Positions 48,214 to 58,783 of a stretch of 64,000 nucleotides of DNA are shown piece after piece (the first letter of the stretch is position 1; each line of letters opens with the position of its first letter). The position numbers and the translations under genes are program-made. This stretch comes from Paraphysoderma sedebokerense (Eukaryota > Blastocladiomycota > Physodermatomycetes > Physodermatales > Physodermataceae): positions 434,001 to 498,000 of the forward strand of contig JAHLJZ010000006.1 in the NCBI GenBank assembly GCA_025602915.1, in the 5' to 3' direction. The notes under the pieces were generated by a model. The model was not told where the DNA came from. It did not search any database and saw only the letters and a list, made by a program, of their open reading frames with translations.

Positions 48214-50481
48214 ATGCATCTTGTCAACGGTGCTTCAACCTCCAACGGCCATGTCGTCCAATCTCCCCAGGATCTGAGAAAGGAAGAGTTGATTAGACTG
48301 ATGATTCAAGAGTTGCGCTGTTTGGGTTACAAGTGAGTTTCTATTCACTTTCACAGATATTACTCTCTCACGAATGAACTGACTCGATGGCTCACGGTTG
48401 ATGATTTTTGTTTATCCTGTTAAAATTATGCAAAAAAAGGAACGTAGCTCATCAATTGGAAACCGAGTCGGGTTATCAACTGGAACCATCATCGATATCT
48501 GAATTCAGGGAATCTATCCTATCTGGCAAATGGGATCGGGCAGAAGAATTGCTCGAGGCGATTGATGTTAGTGAAGATTCGGTGAAGGTGATTGAGCCCT
48601 TGTTATATTGATATTTAAGGCATTTGGTTGTTTGTTAACCAGACTTCTTGCTTACATCTTAGATGATCCAATTCTTAATCAAAGAACAGAAATATCTTGA
48701 GTTCCTTGAAGACCGACATATTAAAAAGGCGCTTGTTGTCCTTCGAAACGAGTTAACTCCACTTAACTATAATCTTGAACGACTTCATAAACTTTCAAGG
48801 TAATTAAACCATTATTTATTATCCTAGTAACGTATACTTAAAACTGCTTGATATAGTTACATGATGTGTGCCACGCCGGATGATTTAAGGAAAGTGGCGA
48901 ATTGGGATGGTGCGCAGGGCAGTTCACGGAAGACTTTGATGAAGTCATTACAGAGTAAGATTCTGTTGAGTTTCCCGCACCCCGTATATTAAGAGTCTTA
49001 CTGGCATATATGCATAGAATACATACCATCCTCTGTTATGATTCCGGAGAAGCGCCTCGAAACATTGATCGATCAGGCTCTGATTCACCAAAAACGATCC
49101 TGCCTCTATCATAACACTCCGGATGATGATATCTCCCTTTATTCGGACTCCACTTGTGATAAAAGTAATTTTCCGACCGCTAATTTTCACATTTTTGATG
49201 GTCATTCAGATGAAGTTTGGTACGTCACATTTTCGCATAATGGTCGACACCTGGCATCCGCCTCAAAAGATTGCAGTTGTATAATATGGGACATCAAGGT
49301 ATTCTATTATTGTTGACACCTGTAGATTCACATCTGACTTCACTTTTCTTTAGACTAAATTGGCTTTACACGTCCTTACTGGCCATAAGAATGCCGTGTC
49401 GTTTTTGTCATGGAGTCCGGACGATCGTCTTCTTCTCAGCTGTGGTAACGATCAAGTCTTAAAACTTTGGGATACTGCAGTTAGTTTTTTGGTTGTTTTC
49501 ATTGTGTCTTTTGATACTAGCTAATAGCTACTATTCTTTTCAGACTGGTGCCTGTGTCATGTCTCTCACCCGACATACCGAAGCTGTGACCGCTTGTGGA
49601 TGGACGGCTGATGGGCAACGATTCGTGTCAGGCGGATTGGATAAAAGCATGATATTGTGGGACATGGAAGGCAATGTCGTTCACAAGTGGACGGGTGCGA
49701 GGATAACAGATTTAGCAACCAGCAAAGATGGCACAAAACTAGTTGCAATATGCCATGAGAAAAAAATTAGGATCTTTGATTTGCATACGTTTGCTCTGTT
49801 AGGGTAAAGATTTATCTACACTTTCTGCTCAATTTGGTATTCATTATTTGACAATTCTTGAATAGATACATTCAGGAGTCGGATTCCATTACATCAATTG
49901 CTTTATCTGACGACGGGAGATATGCGATTGCGAATTTATCGTCGCAGGTACTGAAGTCTTCCGTCATATAAGCGTTACCGTTCGATATGCTGACAACATT
50001 GTTGCCTTACATTTAGAAAATACATCTATGGGATTTGGAGGAAAAGAGATTGGTTCAACAGTATATCGGTCAAAAACAAGGCCGTTTTGTAATACGATCT
50101 GTTTTTGGTGGTTACGGCCAGGCGTTCATTGCCAGTGGAAGTGAAGGTAACTCCATTATAACCACGGATTGCTTAATCAGAACTTGCGTTAAATTAATCT
50201 ATTTCTAGATTGTAATCTCTACATATGGCATCGGGAGCAAGGTAAACTCATAGAAACGTTAAGTGGTCATACGGACACTGTTAATGGTGTTACATGGAAT
50301 CCTGCGGATCCATCACTGGTTGCGACGGCGAGCGACGATGGTACCATACGATTGTAAGTGCAACTAAATCAACGATATTTTTATTAATCTGGCATATTGT
50401 CCCTAACACTATCACTGGAATTATTCTATATACAGATGGGGGTCACAGAAGACTATGTACATGTCAAATGGTGCCGAATGA
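48214..50481 (+). CDS. GID7: WD40 protein GID7/WDR26, subunit of the GID/CTLH ubiquitin ligase
   Basis: Subunit of the GID E3 ligase, which degrades gluconeogenic enzymes in yeast. LisH segment: [20 protein letters not shown], then [19 protein letters not shown] segment: [20 protein letters not shown], then [20 protein letters not shown] and [20 protein letters not shown]. This is followed by [18 protein letters not shown] and the conserved [22 protein letters not shown]40 repeats: [60 protein letters not shown], and the last, [20 protein letters not shown], then [14 protein letters not shown]. About ten introns. The start is the first ATG after the TATA-like stretch, but a Lys-rich open frame continues upstream, so the true start is uncertain. 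Confidence 0.9.
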
Positions 50482-50589
50482 CTTCGTGATCACTGTATCA
50501 TATATACTTATAGTCAGCACTTGTAGCATACAGATACTGGGGCAATTGTTTTCAATGGGACTTGTATAATAAATACATACATCGCTACA

Positions 50590-51089
50590 TTATTCATCTC
50601 GCGTCCGTTTCTTTGAATCGGTTTGACCTCCGTCCTTGACCTGATTTGCAGGTTCAGGTTTTTCCTGACCAGGTGATTTTGTTTTGTATCCTTCAGCGAC
50701 AGCTGTTGATTAAGTAGTTAAGCGAGAAAACGTTAGCACACTCTGTAAGATTGGGAAATGTGTGCTTGAAAAAAGTCTATAAAAGTAAATCTTGTTTTAC
50801 ATTTGCGAACTCTCATACCCAAACCTCGAAGAGACGCACGGATGTCATCTGGCAAGATGGCTTGGCTACCATGAATCGGACCATTCGGGGCTTGATAAAA
50901 TTTAAGTTTCTTTTGCTCCATTATCTGTTTTAATGGTTGTTTGGCGGAAGCAAATGTGAGACCGAGCAAAATCTGGAGACGGGCTGGGAGCCTTGGGTTC
51001 AGCCGTGGGAACGTCCACAAATTGTTCCCTAACTCTTTCTCTTATCATCAGTACGTTGTCGTACATTGTCCTTGTCGGTTTCTTGCCAT
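50590..51089 (-). CDS. Small orphan protein with one membrane-like helix
   Basis: I do not recognise this protein. A three-exon model fits in phase. It starts MARNRQGQ (ATG at 51089, donor GTACGA). After an acceptor in GGCTCCCAG it continues SRLQILLGLTFASAKQPLKQ, then IMEQKKLKFYQAPNGPIHGS and QAILPDDIRASLRGLG. After a third-exon acceptor near 50705 it ends VAEGYKTKSPGQEKPEPANQ and SKKRTRDE. The result is about 110 residues with one hydrophobic segment near the N-terminus and a charged, disordered C-terminus. A short N-terminus with a helix suggests a mitochondrial or membrane-linked accessory protein, but this is only inference. Convergent with GID7. It lies at the left edge of the 5.8-kb gene-poor stretch. 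Confidence 0.5.
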
Positions 51090-52613
51090 TTACACAAAAT
51101 ATGACCCCTCCATAAAAATTTCTTTGAATGAGAAATTCCTGCCAATAAATGATGCAGAAATTTGTCTTGTATTAAGAGAAGGCCATGGAACTGCATCAAC
51201 GGTTTAGTGCAGTGGTCATCACTGATATGATTTTACAAGACCACATCCTACCGTTGAGATTTATCAAGTACCCTTGTATCTCTGCGTTCGTCCTTCATTA
51301 CGTTCAATTCATGGGTTGTTGGTGGTCTCCTTTGTGAATTTCGCCAATTTATATTCTAGACTTGGTGGTTCTGCAGAAATTCTACTTCCTTATGCGACGT
51401 TTACGTTGTATACACTACTCTGCAAAGGGAAACATTTAAAATAAAAAATTAGTGGACAACATGTAAAAGATTTATACATCATGCAATCGTCGTCCGTTGA
51501 ATTAATGGTTTTAATTTGTGCTTCTTATCTTGGAATGCAACAACCTTGTTCTCTGCTCGCTACTTATCCATTTCTCATTATAAAATGCTATTACGGCAAT
51601 TGAAATTGATGTGCTTTTCAAAGACGTACTCTAATAAAGCCCTGCATGGAAAAGGATTAGAGAGATTGTTTAGAAAAACAATTATGTCGTTGCAGATTCC
51701 TGATCGCGAGACGAGCAGGAATGAATAAAGGTGGTATGAGCAGTTTATTGCATGAACGAAACATCGATGTATAACAGAATATTCACACATTTGACCACGC
51801 AACAGAGAAAATATAGGAGTCACAGCTCAGTTCAACTAGGTCTATAACCTCATTCGTCCATTGAACATAACTAAATTAAAAGGATGAACATATACCGTAT
51901 TGGTTTGAAATCATTGCGTTTTCCAATCAAACTTTTTGTATTTGGATCTATTTATATCAAAATACAAGCAAACGAATTTTAGAGTGGAAGGAAATCAAGT
52001 GACGCATCCAATACTGGAGCAGATCTTTACCGTATGTGATGTTTAATCCCCTTTCCGTGACTAACAATTTGAACCTTTACCGAACCTAGAGCGCAAAGAG
52101 TACTCGACTAATATAGACGGCTAATTTGATTCATCGATCCGCTAACCTGAGAATACTCATTTTTATTGATGGTCAAAAGCAGCATCAAACTTCGCGCAAG
52201 ACAGAGTTCTACCTTATATTCCTCTAATATTAACGAATCATCCTCTCATGTATGAAAGTGCACCGTCTATAAATACCTTAAGGTAAGGGGCATCGGTACT
52301 ACGCTTCATAACAATAAGTAACATTTCATGAGAGAACTCCAAAGAAACGAAGGCGCAGCAAACGCAGCGACAGAGAGACCATTCAATAGTTATCCATGCT
52401 TGTTAGCGTTAATTACTTGTTTTATTATAGCAAATGTTGACAGATCCCAGTTGCAGAAAGGCATTCATTTTTAGCATTTAAATAGCACAATACCAAATCC
52501 ACAATACTTAGCTATTATCCTGTAATATACACAAACTGTTTAACCCATTCTTATTTTGTTCACGCCAAAAGGCTTCGTCTGTAACACTGAAGGCACGTCA
52601 TAGATACGCCAAA

Positions 52614-52920
52614 CCTATTTTTACCTTGGGTGCTTCAACCCATCAAAGCGCTTTACTTCGCAAAGTTCACATTATTACTCGTCTATAAAAAACAATCATT
52701 TTTCCTCTGAATTGACTTTGATCATTTTACTCTAACTCTCAAAATTATCCGCAAATAAATTGTGACCCTAAAATATCCACAGTTCATCCAGAGGCAATAT
52801 CTATATTGCGGATGTTAGGATCGAATCTTCTTCAAGACGCCATTCACATTTAAATACGCAACGCGAACTTTGCCAAAGTAAAGCGTTTTAATTGGTTGAC
52901 ACATCAAAGGCATAAATAGA
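52614..52920. repeat. Imperfect inverted repeat of about 58-bp arms, MITE-like
   Basis: Left arm about 52614-52672, right arm about 52862-52920. Reading the right arm in reverse complement, the two share CTATTT, TCAACC, CGCTTTACTT and GCAAAGTTC in the same order, with a few gaps and mismatches. The spacer is about 190 bp. The layout (two-ended, about 305 bp, no ORF) fits an old non-autonomous DNA transposon. No clear target-site duplication was identified. Confidence 0.45.
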
Positions 52921-53948
52921 TTCAACCTGAGTATGATGACACATCCGTTTTACATGAGAACAGCAGTAAAAAATAAAATGAACCTAAGCTCAATTAAAAG
53001 GGGGATGGGGAAGAAATTTGACTCAAATTTGATTATAATGATTAAACAGCATCATCTGCTTAAATTGGGACAAGGGCAGCAATAAATGCAATCAAATTAC
53101 GGGCTGAAGGGATGAAGCAGTAAAGGATTACGATAACAGAAAGTTGTTCCTCATTGAAATATATAAAAAGCACATAAAGACAAATTTTTCATAAACATTA
53201 TATCACCATATCATGATTTTCAATATAAACAACTGTTTCGACTGATTCACTTAACTGAAAGAAACATAACAAATATGACAAATTCATTTGACTTCACTTT
53301 CTATTCCCCTTTAATGCGCCTCCTCATCCTTTTAATAGAGTCGAGCCTCCCTTCTATCTATTACATTCAGTGTTTCTTGAACAGAAAATTCACTTGGTCC
53401 TACAAATTTGTTCGCTCAATGGTACTTTTCAGTTTCCTGGTTACTTTACTCGAGTCCGGAGTATTCTAGAGACTGAGTTTTGATCAATACTCTGTCGTAA
53501 AGAATCACTGGGAGTAGTAGGGAATGATCTGTATATAAGTGTTTGATGGGTTAAGGGGAAAATGGGTCATTTCAGGAAGATAAAGGAGTAATTAATGTAT
53601 TTGGTAAACACACCCTGACATTGCGTTTTGGTATATAGTCGTTTTGGTGCACATTAATTCGATCTGGGTTGGTATCAAATGTGGATTATACGAGGCCCGA
53701 AAGGACGAAGTAAATATCTAGATTATTCCAAAGGACGATGAATCAGTACGAATTGGTGTATTTTGTGTTGAAGGCAACTTCCTCGTAATTATGTAATGGT
53801 TGAGAGTTATTTTATTGTTGACCCATATTTATATTTGTTTATATTTATGGACGAATGTATTATATTTCGTATTGAAGAAATAAATAAAGCCAACCGATTT
53901 TGGTTAAGCCTAAAGTTGTATCAACTAGATTTATATCCCCTCATCTAT

Positions 53949-54078
53949 TTACGACATATTTTGGTGGATACATCAACTATGGGCAAAAGAAAGCAAACGC
54001 CAAGAAGTCCGATTGCTACTTCAACAACAACCGAAAACGATGCCCATAGTTGATGTATCCACCAAAGTTATGTCGTAA
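53949..54078. repeat. Near-perfect 37-bp inverted repeat with 55-bp spacer
   Basis: Left arm 53949-53985 and right arm 54041-54078 are reverse complements except for one small indel/mismatch (ATATTTT against ATAACTTT). The inner 24 bases (GGTGGATACATCAACTATGG region) match perfectly. The spacer is 53986-54040. A transcript would fold into a long hairpin. Confidence 0.8.
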
Positions 54079-54284
54079 CGGTTAAAAAGGCTCAGAAGTT
54101 CGGTGAATTTCAGATGGAATGATAAGTTACGAAAATTATATAAAACACTGGAGTGTGAATTATGGCTCCTTCTGTGTGATCGAAACAGGTACGGCAAACT
54201 CACGCGAAAACATTCCTCCGGATGCAAAACTATATATACTATATACGTATTAAGAATAAGTATTCATGAGAAATTGTATTTGGC

Positions 54285-54550
54285 ACAGATGTCACTGGGA
54301 GATTCTGACCCAGAACGTCTCGCCGATATTGCCGGAGATGTCCCTGGGCTGTCGCGGGGGATAATTCGGCGAGATGTCACAGAGACATCCCAAGACGAAG
54401 ATATCCTCGAGACATCTTTGGTGAGGATGTCCTCCGCATGTGCATTATCCTGGCGATACCTTGATGGTGACATTCCCACATAAATGGGCTTCAGGATCCC
54501 TTTAGATATCAATTTATAACATAAAAGAAGCCCGCCGACCCGGTTGGCCA
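54285..54550. other. GC-rich island with GATGTC/GACATC repeats inside the desert
   Basis: Composition changes sharply from the surrounding AT-rich DNA. The block contains repeated GAGATGTC and its complement GACATCTC-type words that can pair locally (for example GATGTCACAGAGACATC). It begins TGTCACTGGG at about 54289. It could be a fossil terminal repeat of an old mobile element, but no second copy or target duplication is visible in the window, so the family is unknown. Confidence 0.35.
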
Positions 54551-54570
54551 TAAATCTAAATTAGATTTAT
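54550..54570. repeat. 21-nt palindrome ATAAATCTAA-A-TTAGATTTAT
   Basis: Perfect palindrome around a central A, at the right edge of the GC-rich island. Could mark an element end or a protein-binding site. Confidence 0.6.
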
Positions 54571-56857
54571 AGACCTCAACAAAAAGTTCTTTCGAGATCG
54601 GTTCTGTATTGTATCACTACGTTCCAAACCAAATCGAAACGTCTCGTAAAAATGAATTAAGCACCATAGAACAAGTAAATGTTAAGAAAATAATGTTTCT
54701 GATCCTCGGCATGTATACTTCTCAGATCAAATTTATGTATTAGAAAGCGTCATTAGAGCGTGAGCAGCTGTGTATAAGTTGACGTTTTAAAGTGTTGTAA
54801 AGCAACAAATAATTAACGTACTCGTGTTCAATTAACCTCGCAAGTATCAACGTAGTTGAATTTGCAGTATGACCTTCTCAATGAACTTTGGATAATCAAC
54901 CATTTCTTCCAATAGCGTGTTGATAATAACGGATACGGAGAAACAAGTCAAAGAAACCTGAAACAACCGATCAGAGTACATTCAATATTTTAACACGAGT
55001 TGTGAGTTGAAAGGTGAATTCTTGATGACTGTAGAAGATTTCATTCTATTCTTTCATTTCGGATGGTTAAAATGTCGTAAAGTAGAATATATGGAAGATG
55101 CCTTCTCAATTTGGGATATCTGTTTGTATCGAATAATAATGCTCGCAGTATCGAAAAGTAGTAATATTGGAATCAAATTCACTAGGGTAAATTCGCATTA
55201 CATTATATTTATAAAACCAAACTCATAGAAAGTTTCCCATAGGTTATATAAGTTCATGCTGATGACTTCGTCTTTCTCCCCTCCCTACAAATGTAAAGAT
55301 TTTATACAAAACTAACGCAGCAGACACATGTTGCGAATATCAAAATGTCAGACTGTACCACGCTTGAAATACAAATCATAATATCAAGCGATTGTTAAAT
55401 TTAGTAACATAAACTAAAACGACTACATTTTTTTTTTAACAATTAACATTATATTATTGAGAATAATGACTCGGTACGTTCTCGTTGCCTGACGACAACA
55501 ATTGACAATTTAAAATAACCATTCCAGGCGTGGCTAAAAAAATGTTCTTCAGCACCCTTTATTGTGTCGATGGTATGTTCGGATAGAAGCCTTAATGGTG
55601 TGTGGTAAGTGTAAAGCAACGTGGATGAATTTACTATGAATGTTTGTTCAATAAGAGAATTGTATTATCAGTCAGGATATAGAAGAAAAATAGTTTGAAA
55701 ACAAGTGCAAGTAATGATTTAATTCATATTCTACATCGCTGACTGAGTATACAATGCCCTCTCAATGGCGTGTCCTTTTTCCGTAGAAAACTGTCGACTT
55801 AAACTTATGCTTCTGTTCCCACTCATAAAATAAACTGCTCATAGCACCTTTGTTCCTTTCTACTCGTCTTATGACCGAGGTTCTTCAAAACCATTAAGAG
55901 AGGCCGCGGGAACTTCAAAGAATCGATGCAACTGGAATCATGGTAACTTCTTACGACCGGAATGGCATCACATTGTATTCATAATCAAATGTATGCTTAT
56001 ATGGTGCGTGCATTCACCCAGGTACTCGAGAACTAAGTAGAAATACTACTTGATAACGGGCTAATGGAATATTTCCTATAAGATAAAATAGTTTACTAAC
56101 ACTTACTCTAATTCTTTTTCCACGAAGAGTCTCGCAGCATCCTTAGTTAAAATTTCTTCTCACATACTGTCGCCGACATTCTTTTCCTATAGTTCCGCTA
56201 GTGCTCCTCCATCGACTATAGTCTAGTCCTGTTCTAATTTCTGTCCTATAAAATCTGTTGCTTACTCTTATAAATTCGTGTTTTCAATGTCGGGAAGAAG
56301 GCGGAAGGAGCAGTTTATTGGCTCGTATAATTACCATTATTAAATTCACCTACATTTTGAAGTGGCTCGTGTAATCACCAATAGACTACAATAAAATTCG
56401 AGACCCTTAATATCCGAGTCAGACTTTATTTTATGAGCGCAATATCGAAGTATACTGATTCATAGGTTGAGATATCAAAGCCATGATAAATTCGTCCCCA
56501 TAAACTATACCATTGTGGTGACGAAAGCCCTAAGTGATAGTAGACAGAAGAGTCGTGACGCTAGAAGTTATTATGATACTTGAAAGTGTTAGATTAAATT
56601 CTCAACCAAGGTCGTTGCAACACACAAAACGTTCATAAGCCCAAAAAATTGTATAACACAACTGATAAAATCTCACTGTGTACTTAACTAACAGCGCTTA
56701 TCAAAGCTTTGTTTATTGTAGAGGTATCTATACTAGAATTTAAATTCCGTTGTCTTTACATTAAGCTATATCATACAAAAGCCGTGTGAAGCTATAAAAT
56801 TCCTAACGAATAAAACGGCAGACTCCCGATTAGTTGCTACGGAACTTTGATTTTTGT

Positions 56858-58149
56858 CTACAACGTCGAGAATCCAGGGCGATCACGCCTTGACTGCGAG
56901 GATCGTCGCTCAAGAGGTTGAATGATTGACGGTGGAACTACATTTGCATCTGGATTGTGCAGCGATTCAGAAACGAACAATGAAGAAGTTGTTGACGATG
57001 TCGCATCATGTGAATTGGCGATCAAACATACGAGAGGAAACGCTCCTTCCGTCGGAGGATCAGATGGGCGAGATAGATTGTAACCTAAAATAACCGGAAA
57101 TCAATAAAAATCCTCTTACGATCAAGGAGAAATATGCCTACCATCACCCCAGCCATCGTCGTAAATATTAGTGACTTTGATTATATCATTAACTGAGACC
57201 AAAAGCTCATCGGGCAAGGTAGGTATGTAAGAATAGCAACAGTAATACAATGACCCTGATTGGAGATTGGATAGTGACTTGGCGAATGTCGGAATATCAG
57301 ATGGATCTCTTTTTTGAGGCGACGGCGGTTCCGACGAGGTTGAGATGAATTGTGTCACATTGGGCGATAATGATGTAGAATGATGATATGACTGAGATGA
57401 CGAAGGCGATAAGGGATTCGAACTTTCAATATCAGTCATTGGGGCAGGAGAAATTCTAGATTCGGGCAATGAAGAGATGGAAGAGCGGTTCGATGAATGG
57501 AGAAAAGTTGGTCCCGAAAAAGAAGAATCTTTGGAGGGAAGATAAGACGAAGGAAGGCCTTTTTTTTGCCGATTTCGTCGAAACAAAAACAATAATGCGA
57601 GAGATGCAAGAATAGCCGCCCCAAGGACCACACCGACTATCAAAGGGACACTTTGGCTATCCCGGGTGGCTCTGCTAGTGTCTAAGGACGAAGCGGGACT
57701 TTTCGTTGGATTTTCGTTTGCGGGCGGAGGAGGAGGTCGAGAAGTGGAAGGCGGGTTCTGGGTTGAACTAGATGTCGAAGTAGCGTTCGGTTCTAATTAT
57801 GTTGAAAAAGAAAAAAAAGTCAGGGTATTGTGAAATTCGGCAATTCTATATCGCTTAAGAAACTCACCAATTCTATAAACAGACTCGACCACTGGACCAC
57901 CACAAATCTGATTGGGAGTTCCAGGGCATATCGTAGAGCACCTCTCATTTGGCGCTTCCTTGAATTGAGGAACCAAAGAAGTGGAGCAACTACATGTACC
58001 ACCTTGCAAAGACAAAAATTTATAATTCCCTCTGGAAAGACAGAACCGAAAACAGCTTGTTAAGTCCTGAGTGGCGTTATTTTGTGACATGGCCCATATG
58101 TCAGTCGAAAGGGCAGGCGATTCGAGACAGCCGACATATTGAGGTGCCG
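56858..58149 (-). CDS. WSC-domain membrane protein with cytosolic SH3 domain (5' exon not placed)
   Basis: Cell-surface protein resembling cell-wall integrity sensors. The WSC domain starts right after an intron acceptor at 58150: APQYVGCLESPALSTDIWAM, SCFRFCLSRGNYKFLSLQGG, CSCSTSLVPQFKE, then CSTICPGTPNQICGG, with the expected Cys pattern. A Ser/Thr/Pro-rich stretch (about 57660-57790) follows, then a transmembrane helix LIVGVVLGAAILASLALLFL and the stop-transfer FRRNRQKK. The cytosolic tail is Ser-rich and ends in an SH3-like module: CYSYIPTLPDELLVSVNDII then KVTNIYDDGWGDG, joined after an intron (about 57088-57140) to YNLSRPSDPPTEGAFPLVCL. The protein ends RRDRPGFSTL. The exon with the start codon and signal peptide was not identified; an ATG at 58237 splices in phase but gives no signal peptide. 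Confidence 0.8.
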
Positions 58150-58783
58150 CTGCAGTAGAGTAGCAAAAATGGAAAATGTCAGGATTAGTTACTCATGTTT
58201 AAAATCAGCCAGCGCAAGTACAGGCGGCACTAAACATTTTCTTGCAACTTACACATCGTACACTTTAAGGGATGTAATAGCAGGGGAGGGAGGCAGAAGA
58301 GAGTTTGAGGCGTCAGTCTAAATATTCGATAATATCCGATTGCGGTATTCCCGGAGGTGAATTTGATTTTACAATATACAGCTAAGCAAAGCAACCGATA
58401 TGTCAGCTGGAGGGGTTGCAGGTCAGAATATTAAGCTACAATGTCGGGGAGCGGATTAGCCACTCCAGGGACAAAGGCGACGATATTTAAGGCAAGATTG
58501 TCGCACTCTGCACTTCAATAATTCTGTCCGCCCACACCCACCGATCATGATGCCAGCAGCAAGCACCCTCGTTTGCAGGCCGCACACATAAGCAATTCCA
58601 TGCCCCATTGGCCATGTGCTGAATGCCCTCAATGGACGGGACGTGGCACTGAATCTGAAACTGCTTATTTGCGCGTCGCGACTGGCGGGCTCATGAACAA
58701 GCTCATCTATTCTTGTACCACAACTCTGCGTTCTCGGTAACTCGTTCATTAATTCTTCGCGATACTCATTACCAATCCATAAA
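58150..58783. other. Region holding the unplaced 5' exon of the WSC gene and the 3' flank of the large gene
   Basis: 634 bp. It should contain the WSC gene's first exon and promoter. A 345-nt open frame on the minus strand (58456-58800) has no recognisable domain and overlaps the end of the neighbouring gene; it is not called. Confidence 0.35.

Larger units (their letters stand above)
51090..56857. other. AT-rich gene desert of 5.8 kb
   Basis: No exon with recognisable protein similarity on either strand. Elsewhere in the window gaps rarely exceed 0.6 kb. Open frames at 53275-53469, 53796-54053, 54103-54483 and 55007-55228 are short, AT-driven or embedded in repeats. I found no tRNA, snRNA, RNase P or SRP RNA signature by eye. 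It contains the inverted repeats listed separately, a GC-rich island at about 54285-54550, an odd palindrome at 54550-54570, and a T9 run near 55431. Confidence 0.6.

Noticed and set aside
52810-52850. GGATCGAATCTTC as a tRNA T-arm
   Set aside because: No matching acceptor, D or anticodon stems could be drawn around it.
53796-54053. 85-codon open frame ending in the hairpin
   Set aside because: Crosses one arm and the spacer of the inverted repeat; the AT-rich first half looks non-coding.
54103-54483. 126-codon open frame over the GC-rich island
   Set aside because: It is open because the island is GC-rich and repetitive; there is no domain, no good start context and no intron pattern.
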